Assembly: GCF_000424105.1 (NCBI RefSeq)
Contig: NZ_AUJG01000001.1
Span: forward strand, 186,001 to 250,000
DNA length: 64,000 nucleotides
Source: Lachnospira multipara ATCC 19207
GTDB taxonomy: Bacteria > Bacillota > Clostridia > Lachnospirales > Lachnospiraceae
Direction of reading: 5' to 3'
Position 1 is the stretch's first letter; every line of letters starts with the position of its first letter. Below, piece by piece: positions 19,855-27,930 of the stretch. Both the position numbers and the translations under genes were made by a program. The notes beneath the pieces are model-generated. The model had not been told where the DNA came from. It saw only the letters and a program-made list of their open reading frames with translations, and did not search any database.

Positions 19855-19920
19855 GACACTTGTAAATAAGAAGTTATTTACAATATAATTTAATAAGTGA
19901 TAGGAATTTTATTTCTATAT

Positions 19921-20082
19921 AAGGTAGAGGTTGCGTGATTTATTAGTAGCTATTAGGAGGACCCGGAGTCCTAAGAATAAGAGTGAAAGGAAATTTCGCC
20001 GAAGTGTAGATATGCCGGAGTATCTATGCTGGGAGTATGGTCAATAACCATGCGACTGTCATCATAAGATGGAGGGCTACTT
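19921..20082 (+). promoter_or_regulatory. Lysine riboswitch (L box) aptamer
   Basis: The leader of dapA carries the conserved lysine-aptamer blocks in order: GGTAGAGGTTGCG, AAGAGTGAAAGG, TTTCGCCGAAG, GCCGGAG, GGTCAATAACCATGCGACTG and GATGGAGGGCTACTT. P1 forms between 19921-19927 and 20077-20082. Lysine binding is expected to stabilise P1 and favour the terminator downstream, shutting off lysine/DAP synthesis. Confidence 0.93.
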
Positions 20083-20116
20083 AAGGATTAATTAATATTT
20101 AGGAAGATTCTTTAGG

Positions 20117-20145
20117 TGCCAGTCTATTTGACTGGCATTTGTTTT
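20117..20145 (+). terminator. Riboswitch expression-platform terminator
   Basis: Stem TGCCAGTC / GACTGGCA with loop TATTT, followed by TTTGTTTT, 35 bases after the aptamer and 78 bases before dapA. It is the probable lysine-dependent attenuator. Confidence 0.85.
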
Positions 20146-20222
20146 GCCTTAACCTTTACCTAGGTAATGAACTAGAACTTTTTAAATATTAAGTAGCCGC
20201 AAATGGCAGAAAGAGGAAAGTT

Positions 20223-21107
20223 ATGTCAGTATTTACTGGAGCAGGTGTAGCAATTATTACACCTATGAAGGACAATGGTGAAGTTAATTATGAGAAGCTT
20301 GGAGAATTTCTCGATTTCCAGATTAACAATTCTACAGATGCTATTATTATCTGTGGTACAACTGGTGAGGCTTCAACATTAACTAACGAAGAACATATTG
20401 AAGCTATTAGATTTACAGCTGAATATGTTAATAAGAGAGTTCCTGTTATTGCAGGTACAGGTTCTAATTGCACAGAGTCAGCAATTTATTTATCTAAGGA
20501 AGCTCAAAAAGTAGGTGTAGATGGTTTATTAGTTGTAACACCTTACTACAATAAGACTACACAAAAAGGTCTTTATAAGCACTACAGTGCCATTGCTAAG
20601 TCAGTAGACTTACCAATTATTATGTACAATGTTCCAAGTAGAACAGGCTGCAATATTCAGCCAGAGACAGCTGTTAAGTTAGCTAAGGATGTTGAGAATA
20701 TCGTTGCTATTAAGGCAGCTACAGGTAATCTTACACAGGAAAGTAAGATGATGGCATTAGCTGAAGGTAGACTTGATATGTATTCAGGTGAAGATGGACT
20801 TATTGTCCCACTTATGTCTATTGGAGCTAAGGGTGTTATTTCAGTATTATCTAATGTAGCACCAAAGCAGACACATGATATTTGTGCTGAGTTTATGGCA
20901 GGTAACGTTGAGAAAGCTAAGGAATTACAGTTTAAGGCTCTTAATTTAGTAGATGCATTATTCTGTGAGGTTAATCCTATTCCAGTTAAGCACGCTCTTA
21001 ATTTAATGGGTTGGAATGTTGGTCCACTTCGCGCTCCTTTATGCGAAATGGAAGATGCTAATCTTAAGAGACTTGAAAGTGCCCTTAAGGAATACGGCGT
21101 ACTTTAA
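20223..21107 (+). CDS. dapA: 4-hydroxy-tetrahydrodipicolinate synthase
   Basis: A 294-residue TIM-barrel aldolase that condenses pyruvate with aspartate semialdehyde, the first committed step to diaminopimelate and lysine. GTTGEAS at 45-51 binds the pyruvate carboxylate, Tyr135 and Arg140 lie in YNVPSRTG, and Lys164 in VAIKAATG is the Schiff-base residue. The gene is under a lysine riboswitch and is followed after 34 bases by dapB, so the two form one regulated unit. AGAGGAAAG precedes the ATG. Confidence 0.97.
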   Translation: MSVFTGAGVAIITPMKDNGEVNYEKLGEFLDFQINNSTDAIIICGTTGEASTLTNEEHIEAIRFTAEYVNKRVPVIAGTGSNCTESAIYLSKEAQKVGVDGLLVVTPYYNKTTQKGLYKHYSAIAKSVDLPIIMYNVPSRTGCNIQPETAVKLAKDVENIVAIKAATGNLTQESKMMALAEGRLDMYSGEDGLIVPLMSIGAKGVISVLSNVAPKQTHDICAEFMAGNVEKAKELQFKALNLVDALFCEVNPIPVKHALNLMGWNVGPLRAPLCEMEDANLKRLESALKEYGVL

Positions 21108-21141
21108 TAACTAAAGTATAATGATATAAAAGAGGTAGTAA

Positions 21142-21897
21142 ATGACAAGAGCAATTATGCATGGCTGTAATGGCCATATGGGTAGAGTTATTACAGGAAT
21201 TTGTGATAACGATAAGGACATTGAGATAGTTGCAGGTGTTGATCCATTTGATGATGGACATAACACATACCCTGTATTTAGCTCAATTAAGGATTGTAAT
21301 ATTGAAGCTGATGTAATTATTGATTTTGCAGCAGCAAAGGCTATTGATGCCTTACTTGATTATGTAGAGGAAAAGAAGGTTCCAGTAGTAGTTTGTACAA
21401 CTGGTTTATCTGATGAACAGATAGCAAGAATTAAGGATGTTTCAACACGTGTAGCTGTTTTAAAGTCAGCTAACATGTCCCTTGGTATTAATACAATTTT
21501 CAAGCTTTTAAAGGAAGCTGCAAAGGTATTCGCACCAGAGGGTTTTGATATTGAAATTGTTGAGAAGCATCATAATAAGAAGATTGATGCACCATCTGGT
21601 ACAGCACTTGCTCTAGCTGATTCTATGAAGGAAGTCTTAGATGATGATTACTTCTATAGATATGATAGAAGTCAGCTTAGAGAGAAGAGAAATCCTAAGG
21701 AAATCGGTATTAGTGCTGTTAGAGGCGGTACAATCGTTGGCGAGCATGAAGTATTCTTTGCTGGCGAAGACGAAGTAATCGAAATTAAACATACTGCTTA
21801 TTCAAAGGCAGTCTTTGCAAAGGGAGCAGTTAGCGCTGCTAAGTTCCTTAATGGCAAGGGCGCTGGCCTTTATGATATGGGCGATGTAATTGCATAG
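21142..21897 (+). CDS. dapB: 4-hydroxy-tetrahydrodipicolinate reductase
   Basis: A 251-residue NAD(P)H-dependent enzyme that acts right after DapA. The nucleotide-binding loop is GCNGHMGR at 8-15; the substrate and catalytic region EKHHNKKIDAPSGTA at 141-155 holds His143-His144 and Lys147. GAGGTAG precedes the ATG. The last 28 bases overlap the 3' end of the convergent acetyltransferase gene, and a terminator follows 10 bases after the stop. Confidence 0.97.
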   Translation: MTRAIMHGCNGHMGRVITGICDNDKDIEIVAGVDPFDDGHNTYPVFSSIKDCNIEADVIIDFAAAKAIDALLDYVEEKKVPVVVCTTGLSDEQIARIKDVSTRVAVLKSANMSLGINTIFKLLKEAAKVFAPEGFDIEIVEKHHNKKIDAPSGTALALADSMKEVLDDDYFYRYDRSQLREKRNPKEIGISAVRGGTIVGEHEVFFAGEDEVIEIKHTAYSKAVFAKGAVSAAKFLNGKGAGLYDMGDVIA

Positions 21898-22778
21898 AAA
21901 TTAACTTGGCTGGCTGCTTTAAAGCCAGCCTTTTTATATAGCTTACAAGCTGGAATGTTAGTGCTAGTTACATTTAGAATTAGAGGCAAGTCATAATTAG
22001 AAAAATGTTCTTCTAAACAGTCATAAAGCAAAGCATAGCCTAGTCCTAAATTTCTCTTATTTTCATCAACAAAAACTCCGTAAATTGTAGCGTAAGATTT
22101 TTCAAAACTAATATTAATCACGGCAGCTGGTTCTTCCTCGTTAAAGCAGGCATTAAGAATCTGAACATCTTCATCTTCAATGCCATAGACCTCACTAGAT
22201 TCAGAGCTTTCATCAGGTTCAAGAGCTTCACCAGATTTAGAAGCATCTTCTGCTGATAAATATAGATAATAATGTTGGTGATCTTCTGTAAAGGCGCAGT
22301 AGTGGTCGATTTTTAAGCTGTCCTTTGAAAGCGTCTCCTGATTAGTCACAAAATCCTCTTTCTTTAAAACATAGAGATACTCTGAATAAAGATAGTCAGA
22401 AACAAAGCTAGCATCCTTAAACTCATCCTCTAGTGGCATAATAAAGTTTGAGCTATTCTGCCAGTCAGAGATACACTTTCCAAGCAACTTAGTAAAACAG
22501 CCCTTGTGTCTATATTCTGGAAGGGTAAGAGCTGAGATTTCGAAAATGTTTTTGCTAGCCTCATCTAATTCTAAATCAGAAGTTACTGGCTTTTCAAAGT
22601 TAATTAAAAGGGCTCCAAGGTAGCTAATGATAGTGTCACCTTCAAAGAAAGCATAGCCTAGAAACTTAGGGTTGTACTGGTTTGAGTAGTAAGGCTCGTA
22701 GTCACTACATTTTCCTAAGAAGTCATTAAAAGCGGCTGAGATTGTTTCATCTATATAGTCTAATTTTTTGATTTCCAT
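21870..22778 (-). CDS. GNAT-family N-acetyltransferase
   Basis: A 302-residue protein with a C-terminal GNAT fold. The acetyl-CoA-binding motif A region reads VFVDENKRNLGLGYALLYDC, and motif B follows with NVTSTNIPACKLYKKAGF. The N-terminal ~170 residues look like a second, degenerate GNAT half (LTLPEYRHKGCFTKLLGKC), so the protein may be a tandem GNAT. Substrate is unknown. GGAGG precedes the ATG. Its stop lies 28 bases inside dapB in the convergent direction. Confidence 0.85.
   Translation of the reverse strand: MEIKKLDYIDETISAAFNDFLGKCSDYEPYYSNQYNPKFLGYAFFEGDTIISYLGALLINFEKPVTSDLELDEASKNIFEISALTLPEYRHKGCFTKLLGKCISDWQNSSNFIMPLEDEFKDASFVSDYLYSEYLYVLKKEDFVTNQETLSKDSLKIDHYCAFTEDHQHYYLYLSAEDASKSGEALEPDESSESSEVYGIEDEDVQILNACFNEEEPAAVINISFEKSYATIYGVFVDENKRNLGLGYALLYDCLEEHFSNYDLPLILNVTSTNIPACKLYKKAGFKAASQVNFYAITSPIS
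21908..21935 (+). terminator. Terminator of dapA-dapB, inside the convergent gene
   Basis: Stem GGCTGGCT / AGCCAGCC, loop GCTTTAA, then TTTTT. The whole hairpin lies within the 3' coding end of the acetyltransferase on the other strand. Confidence 0.85.
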
Positions 22779-23047
22779 TATTGTTCCTCCAAAAATGTTT
22801 TTTATATGAATATTTGTCGCGCATTTTTAGAATTTAGCGGAAATTTTTACAGGTCAAATCACGACAAGTGGTTTTAAATACTAGGTATTGAGGCCTAGAC
22901 CTTTCAAAACTTTTATTTACAAAATAGTTTAAATGCATTATGATTATATCATTGCCTAACAATAGGTTACAAGTTATAAGCAAGTTTGATTTCTTGGAAA
23001 AAGTTAAGCTACTTACTTGGTAGCTTATTTATATTTAAGGAGGACTT

Positions 23048-23926
23048 ATGAGCAAAGTTGCGATTGTTACAGACAGCAATAGTGGTATTACACAAAAAGA
23101 AAGTAAAGAATTAGGAATAAGAGTAATTCCTATGCCATTTTTCATTGATGGTAAGGAATATCTTGAAGATATTACATTAACACAGGAAGAATTTTACATA
23201 AAGCTTGAAGGAGATGCTGATATTTCTACATCTCAGCCATCAGTTGGTGAATTACAGGATACATTTGATGAGGTCTTAAAGGATTACGATGAACTTGTAT
23301 TTATCCCAATGTCTAGCGGTCTTTCAGGCACATGCCAGACAGCTACAATGCTTGCTGAGGATTATGATGGAAAGGTTTGCGTTGTTAACAACCAGAGAAT
23401 TTCTGTCACTATGAGACAGTCAGCTATTGATGCACTTGAGCTTGCAAAGAAGGGTTATTCAGCTAAGGAAATCAAGGAAATCCTAGAGAAGCATAAGTTT
23501 GATTCAAGTATATATATCACACTTGAGACTTTAAAGTATCTTAAGAAGGGCGGAAGAATCACACCTGCAGCTGCAGCAATTGGTACAGTTTTAAACTTAA
23601 AGCCAGTTTTACAGATTCAGGGCGAGAAGCTTGATGCTTACACTAAGACAAGAGGTAAGGAAGCTGCTAAAAAGAAGATGATTGAAGCTATGAAAAATGA
23701 CTTCGAGAATCGTTTTGCTAACTTCGCAAAGGAAGGTAAGCTTCATCTTGAGGCTGCATATTCAGGAAATCCAGAAGAGGCAGCAGAGTGGAAGGAATTA
23801 TTATCTAAGGAATTCCCAGGATACGACATCCACATGGATCCATTATCCCTTAGTATCTCATGTCATATCGGTAAGGGCGCACTTGCAATAGCTGTGTCAG
23901 CTTATTTACCTGAGCTTGAGGCATAA
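23048..23926 (+). CDS. DegV-family fatty-acid-binding protein
   Basis: A 292-residue two-domain protein. The opening VAIVTDSNSGI, the STSQPS motif at ~61-66 and the SSGLSGTCQTA loop are DegV hallmarks; relatives bind a fatty acid (FakB-like) and present it to the kinase FakA for phosphorylation and use in phospholipid synthesis. No fakA gene lies nearby. AAGGAGG is placed six bases before the ATG. A short hairpin (AAGCTAC / GTAGCTT, 23006-23026) lies in the leader just before the ribosome site. Confidence 0.92.
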   Translation: MSKVAIVTDSNSGITQKESKELGIRVIPMPFFIDGKEYLEDITLTQEEFYIKLEGDADISTSQPSVGELQDTFDEVLKDYDELVFIPMSSGLSGTCQTATMLAEDYDGKVCVVNNQRISVTMRQSAIDALELAKKGYSAKEIKEILEKHKFDSSIYITLETLKYLKKGGRITPAAAAIGTVLNLKPVLQIQGEKLDAYTKTRGKEAAKKKMIEAMKNDFENRFANFAKEGKLHLEAAYSGNPEEAAEWKELLSKEFPGYDIHMDPLSLSISCHIGKGALAIAVSAYLPELEA

Positions 23927-24046
23927 AACTATTTTTACTTGCAATCAACATACATAGCATATATAATTGACTAAATTGTACGTGAATCTGGACTTATAGA
24001 TTATACATTTTTAGGATTTGTGTATGGTTTATAAGGAGTTGTGTAG

Positions 24047-24487
24047 ATGAAAATTGCAGTTAGATATTTTAGCAAAAGTAAGAATGAGAATACTAGAAAG
24101 CTTGCGAAGGCTATGTCAGAGGCCCTTGGAGTGGAAGCCCTTGATATAAGCCATCCAGTGGACAAGGACACAGACATTTTGTTTCTTGGAAACTCGGTTT
24201 ATTACGAGGATGTAGATCCTAATGTGAAGTCTTTTATAGATAATCTTGAATTAGAGAAGGGGACGATTTATAATTTTTCCTCTTCCGCTATTAGAAAGTC
24301 CACTCACAGTCAGATAAAAAAATGTATAGAAGAGAGAAAGAGAAAGGGTGAGACAGGCCTAAAGCTTTCAGATAAGGAGTTCTTTTGCAAGGGTGAATTT
24401 GGCCTGATGCATAAGGACAGACCGAATAGTTGTGACTTAATGAGCATTAAGGATTTTGCTAAAAATGTAGTTGCAGCTTATAATTAA
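24047..24487 (+). CDS. Flavodoxin-family protein
   Basis: A 146-residue alpha/beta protein with flavodoxin order: strand 1 MKIAVRYFSKS followed by the phosphate-binding loop KSKNENTRKLA, and the mid-region LFLGNSVYYEDVDPNVKSF matching the 50s-loop of short flavodoxins. It should bind FMN and act as a low-potential electron carrier or reductase. The phosphate loop departs from the usual T/SxTGxT. AAGGAG precedes the ATG. It is a monocistronic gene with its own terminator. Confidence 0.8.
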   Translation: MKIAVRYFSKSKNENTRKLAKAMSEALGVEALDISHPVDKDTDILFLGNSVYYEDVDPNVKSFIDNLELEKGTIYNFSSSAIRKSTHSQIKKCIEERKRKGETGLKLSDKEFFCKGEFGLMHKDRPNSCDLMSIKDFAKNVVAAYN

Positions 24488-24495
24488 GAGCATTT

Positions 24496-24527
24496 CCAAG
24501 CAGGTAATACTTGCTTGGATTTTTTTA
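24496..24527 (+). terminator. Rho-independent terminator
   Basis: Stem CCAAGCA / TGCTTGG, 9-nt loop, then ATTTTTTT, just after the flavodoxin gene. Confidence 0.85.
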
Positions 24528-24637
24528 TTTTAAGCTTTTGTTTAGCTAATGGGAAATTATGATGAATAAAAGAATTTACTCATGAGAATACATTTGTTAA
24601 AATAGTTAAAGTCAAAGGAATGGGAAAGGAGAAAACT

Positions 24638-26422
24638 ATGGCACTTAAGGAACGTAAGGAAATTAATGATAAATATAAGTGGGCAGTTAATGACATATAT
24701 GCTAGTGATGCTGCCTGGAAAGAGGATTTAGGGGAACTTGAAAAGTTAGTGGCTATCCCTTGCCAATATAAGGGCGAGATTGCCAAAGGCGTTGAAAATC
24801 TATACGCTGCAATTAAGGAATCAGATGAGGTGGATTATAAAGTCGAGAGAGTTTATGTCTACGCATTTATGAAATATTACGAGGACACATCAAATGCCCA
24901 GTATCAGGAGATGTCCGGAAAGGCCCAGGCTATAGCTGTAAAGATGGCAGAGAAGTACTCATTTTTAGAGCCTGAAATCTTGGCCATTGATGAAGAAACT
25001 CTTCGTGGCTACATAAAGACAGAGCCAATGTGTGAATACGCTCATTTAATAGAGGATATGCTTGCCACAAAGGAGCACTCTCTTTCAGATAAAGAGGAGG
25101 CGATTCTTGCAAAGGTTGCTAACGTAACTGGCGTCAGTGGTGACATTTTCTCAAAGTTTAATAACGCAGATGTGAAGTTTAAGAAGGTTACCGATTCAAA
25201 GGGCGAGGAGCACGACCTTACAAATGGCCGCTACGGAGCTTTAATGGAGAGTCAAGATAGAGAGCTTAGAAAGTCGGCTTTTGAGAACCTCTATGCTTCA
25301 TATAAGGATAACATAAACACCATTGCAGCCATGTTTTATGGAAATGTAAAGCAGGCCGTATTTTATGCTGATGTAAGAAAATATAACTCAAGCCTAGAAA
25401 GATATCTATCCGGTTCTTTCATCCCTACTGATGTTTACAAAAGTCTCATAAACACAGTAAATGAGAATCTTGACTTAATGCATAGATATGTTTCTCTTCG
25501 TAAGAAGGAGCTTAACCTATCAGAGTTACATTTTTACGACATCTACGCTCCAATGGTGAAGGACTTTAACTGGGAAGTTTCCTATGAAGAGGCCAAGGAG
25601 ATGGCTCTAAAGGCCCTTGCACCAATGGGGGAGGACTATGTTGAAATTGTTAAGTCTGGCTATGAGAATGGCTGGGTTGATGTTTATGAAAATAAAGGCA
25701 AGCGTTCAGGGGCTTTCTCTTGGGGCTGCTATGGAACACATCCATATATTTTCTTAAATTACACAGATACTTTAAATGATGTCTTTACTTTAATTCACGA
25801 GACAGGTCATGCAATGCACACTTACTACTCAAATAACACACAGCCTTATGTTTATGCGGGTTACAGAATTTTCGTAGCTGAGGTTGCATCAACTGTAAAT
25901 GAGTCACTTCTTATGCAGTATCTTCTAAAGAATTGTACTGATAAGGAGCAGAAGAAGTATTTGCTAAATCACTATTTTGAGCAGTTTAAGGGCACACTTT
26001 ATAGACAGACTATGTTTGCTGAGTTTGAAATGAAGGCTCACGAAATGGTGGAAAATGGCGGGGTTCTCTCAGCTAGCAATCTTTGCGAACTCTACAAGGG
26101 CCTTAATGAGAAGTACTTTGGCAAGGACATGATAATTGATGATAACATTGCCTATGAGTGGGCGAGAATCCCTCATTTCTACACACCTTTCTATGTTTAC
26201 CAGTATGCAACAGGCTATTCTGCTGCAATCGCCATCTCTTTAAAAATCTTAGAAGGTGACAAGGAAGTTCTAGAAGGCTACAAGAAATTCTTAAAGAGCG
26301 GCAGCAGTATGCACCCAATCGAGCTTCTAAAGCTCGCCAAGGTAGACATGACAAAACCAGAAGTGGTCAGTGACGCCCTTAAGGTATTCAAGGATTTGTT
26401 AGATCAGTGGGAAGAGTTGTAA
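24638..26422 (+). CDS. pepF: Oligoendopeptidase F (M3 family)
   Basis: A 594-residue cytoplasmic zinc peptidase that cleaves oligopeptides of roughly 7-17 residues. The zinc-binding motif is His387-E-T-G-His391, followed by a downstream Glu in FVAEVASTVNE. The start chosen is ATG 24638, which has GGAAAGGAG upstream; the in-frame ATG 18 bases earlier would place that ribosome site inside the gene. Length fits the family. It stands alone and ends at a strong terminator. Confidence 0.95.
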   Translation: MALKERKEINDKYKWAVNDIYASDAAWKEDLGELEKLVAIPCQYKGEIAKGVENLYAAIKESDEVDYKVERVYVYAFMKYYEDTSNAQYQEMSGKAQAIAVKMAEKYSFLEPEILAIDEETLRGYIKTEPMCEYAHLIEDMLATKEHSLSDKEEAILAKVANVTGVSGDIFSKFNNADVKFKKVTDSKGEEHDLTNGRYGALMESQDRELRKSAFENLYASYKDNINTIAAMFYGNVKQAVFYADVRKYNSSLERYLSGSFIPTDVYKSLINTVNENLDLMHRYVSLRKKELNLSELHFYDIYAPMVKDFNWEVSYEEAKEMALKALAPMGEDYVEIVKSGYENGWVDVYENKGKRSGAFSWGCYGTHPYIFLNYTDTLNDVFTLIHETGHAMHTYYSNNTQPYVYAGYRIFVAEVASTVNESLLMQYLLKNCTDKEQKKYLLNHYFEQFKGTLYRQTMFAEFEMKAHEMVENGGVLSASNLCELYKGLNEKYFGKDMIIDDNIAYEWARIPHFYTPFYVYQYATGYSAAIAISLKILEGDKEVLEGYKKFLKSGSSMHPIELLKLAKVDMTKPEVVSDALKVFKDLLDQWEEL

Positions 26423-26478
26423 TTAAAGGTTTTACAGTCTTTAAGGAACAAAAATTAATAGACTATAGATTAGTGGGA

Positions 26479-26506
26479 AAGCTGGCGCGAAAGCGCCAGC
26501 TTTTTT
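26479..26506 (+). terminator. Rho-independent terminator of pepF
   Basis: Ten-pair stem AAGCTGGCGC / GCGCCAGCTT closed by a GAAA tetraloop, followed by a run of T. Confidence 0.95.
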
Positions 26507-26514
26507 GCGGTTGG

Positions 26515-26690
26515 GGGGATTGTGCTGTATAGCCGGTTTGGCATGCTGTGAACCCGGGGATTTCTGCTGTTTAACGGGTTGGGTAGTCTGCAAACCCGAG
26601 GATTGTGCTGTTAACCGATTGTGCGTTCTGCAAACTGGTAATTTCTGCTGTATAGCCGGTTTGGCATGCTGCAAACCTAGGGATTGTGCT
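26515..26690. repeat. Tandem ~41-bp hairpin repeats after pepF
   Basis: About 4.3 imperfect units of 39-42 bases begin near 26515, 26556, 26598, 26637 and 26679. Units alternate between two types, GGATTGTGCTG (1, 3, 5) and GGATTTCTGCTG (2, 4), so the higher-order period is ~82 bases. Most units contain an inverted repeat of the form GGTTTG...CAAACC. Both strands carry an open frame across the array, but neither has a ribosome site and the unit length is not a multiple of three. Confidence 0.8.
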
Positions 26691-26692
26691 TA

Positions 26693-27038
26693 AAAACTAT
26701 ATTTAGCTCGATAAAAGGCACAGGCCCTTTTCTTGATTTTTGAATAAAAAAGACATGGTGTGCCTGTAATAAGCTTATATCCTCAATAAAAGCACAGGAA
26801 TTTCAAGCTCTCATTAGTAAGAAGAGTAATCTTGTGCTTCTTTTTTAATAATAGCGGGAAAAAGTCACAAGAAATTTTTGGAGCTATAAATATAGAAGAA
26901 AAAATTGTGCTTGTGGAGCGAAATAAAAGAAGATATAGGCACAAACAAGCCTTTTTAGAATAGGAAAGCAAGTAGGAATCCCCGTAAAGCAGTGCCTGTA
27001 AATAAAGAAATCTCTCATAAAAGTCCAAAAAGTGAAAT
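26693..27038. other. Gene-free AT-rich stretch
   Basis: I see no convincing gene. CACAGG recurs three times, and AAAAGCACA (26788-26796) can pair with TGTGCTT (26833-26839) before TTCTTTTTT, a possible weak terminator. A - strand frame across this region is an artefact of the tRNA. Confidence 0.35.
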
Positions 27039-27060
27039 TGAAGAGCACGCGACTGGGGTC
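27039..27060 (-). repeat. Degenerate copy of a tRNA 3' end
   Basis: Read on the - strand, these 22 bases resemble the 3' end of the nearby tRNA-Gly plus its first downstream bases: both share CCCC, a GTC/TCGCG core and CTCTTCA at the end, with small insertions. It lies ~80 bases beyond the tRNA, after its terminator. It could be an old attachment-site duplication or a decayed second tRNA. Confidence 0.35.
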
Positions 27061-27086
27061 GCGAGGTTCGCCCCCGTTCACAACAC

Positions 27087-27118
27087 AAAAAAAGAACAGA
27101 ATCAAAGATTCTGTTCTT
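27087..27118 (-). terminator. Terminator of tRNA-Gly
   Basis: Perfect 12-bp stem (27092-27103 with 27107-27118, 3-nt loop) followed on the - strand by seven T. Confidence 0.9.
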
Positions 27119-27126
27119 AACTGAAG

Positions 27127-27198
<72 letters not shown>

Positions 27199-27373
27199 AT
27201 GTCTTAGATTGTTGTGCTCTCAAGCACGAGTTATATATTACACAATATTAGATTTTTTGTCAACCATTTTTTTCAAAAAAATTCAAAAATACTAATAATA
27301 TACAAACAATATGACGAAATATTAGTATAGGGGATTAACTTAGGGGTTATAATAATAGGTCATTCACTCCCAT

Positions 27374-27503
27374 TTTAACTCAGTCGGGGTACAAGCTCCG
27401 ACTGAGTTAAACGCTTTGCGAGGATGCGCACGGATTCGGACAGGAATTCGGGGCTGCTTCAGCAGACCCGAATCCGGCGCTAGACTTACGAGCGAGTCTT
27501 GAC
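27374..27503 (+). repeat. Structured repeat element, copy A
   Basis: A 130-base element, GC-rich against its surroundings, closely matching copy B at 47908-48036. It opens with a 16-bp hairpin (27374-27389 with 27396-27411), followed by a bulged long hairpin built on GCGC-A-CGGATTCGG / CCGAATCCG-GCGC with an inner CTGC-TTCA-GCAG stem, and a last small hairpin AGACT / AGTCT. There is no coding frame. It lies between tRNA-Gly and the small gene at 27672. Confidence 0.85.
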
Positions 27504-27671
27504 TTACAGAAAAATCATAAATAAAACACTTATATAGTAAGTTTCAATACATTTGTATAATTATTATTGACTTGCATGGAAACTACTCTCAAGTGTGCTA
27601 AAATTGTCTTGACTTTATTATTTTATAATCTACAATCTTATATGTGATTATAATAGAACGGAGTGTAAAAT

Positions 27672-27905
27672 ATGGCTTTTAACCCAATGAATATGTTGAA
27701 AATCAAGGATGCTTTGTCTAAATTTAGCGGCAATCATCCTAAATTTGTAGCGTTTATGTCTGACACTTTCTCAAGTGGCATTCCTGCTGATTCAATCATT
27801 GAATTAACAGTAACAAAGCCTGGTCAGAAAGCGGTTACAACTAATATCAGAGTTACTCAATCAGATTTAGAACTCTTAAATGAGCTTAAAGAATTAAGTA
27901 GATAA
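27672..27905 (+). CDS. Small conserved-looking hypothetical protein
   Basis: A 77-residue soluble protein that I cannot assign. The N-terminal half is helical (MNMLKIKDALSKFSGNHPKF); the second half has a two-strand region (SIIELTVTKPGQKAVTTNIRV) and ends in a helix with Leu and Glu. CGGAGTG precedes the ATG. It is 25 bases upstream of trkA in the same direction, so it may be co-transcribed with potassium uptake. Confidence 0.75.
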   Translation: MAFNPMNMLKIKDALSKFSGNHPKFVAFMSDTFSSGIPADSIIELTVTKPGQKAVTTNIRVTQSDLELLNELKELSR

Positions 27906-27930
27906 TTAGTTTGAAAAGAGAGGCATTGTC

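Noticed and set aside
26505-26693. Cys-rich 62-residue frame on the + strand across the tandem repeats
   Set aside because: It follows a strong terminator, has no ribosome site, and its composition comes only from the DNA repeat.
27039-27085. A + strand reading as tRNA-Pro(GGG)
   Set aside because: A GGG anticodon-like loop can be drawn, but the T arm and acceptor cannot pair and the 5' half is absent.
27374-27411. Opening hairpin of repeat A as an ordinary terminator
   Set aside because: No T run follows, and the conserved sequence continues for ~90 bases in both copies.
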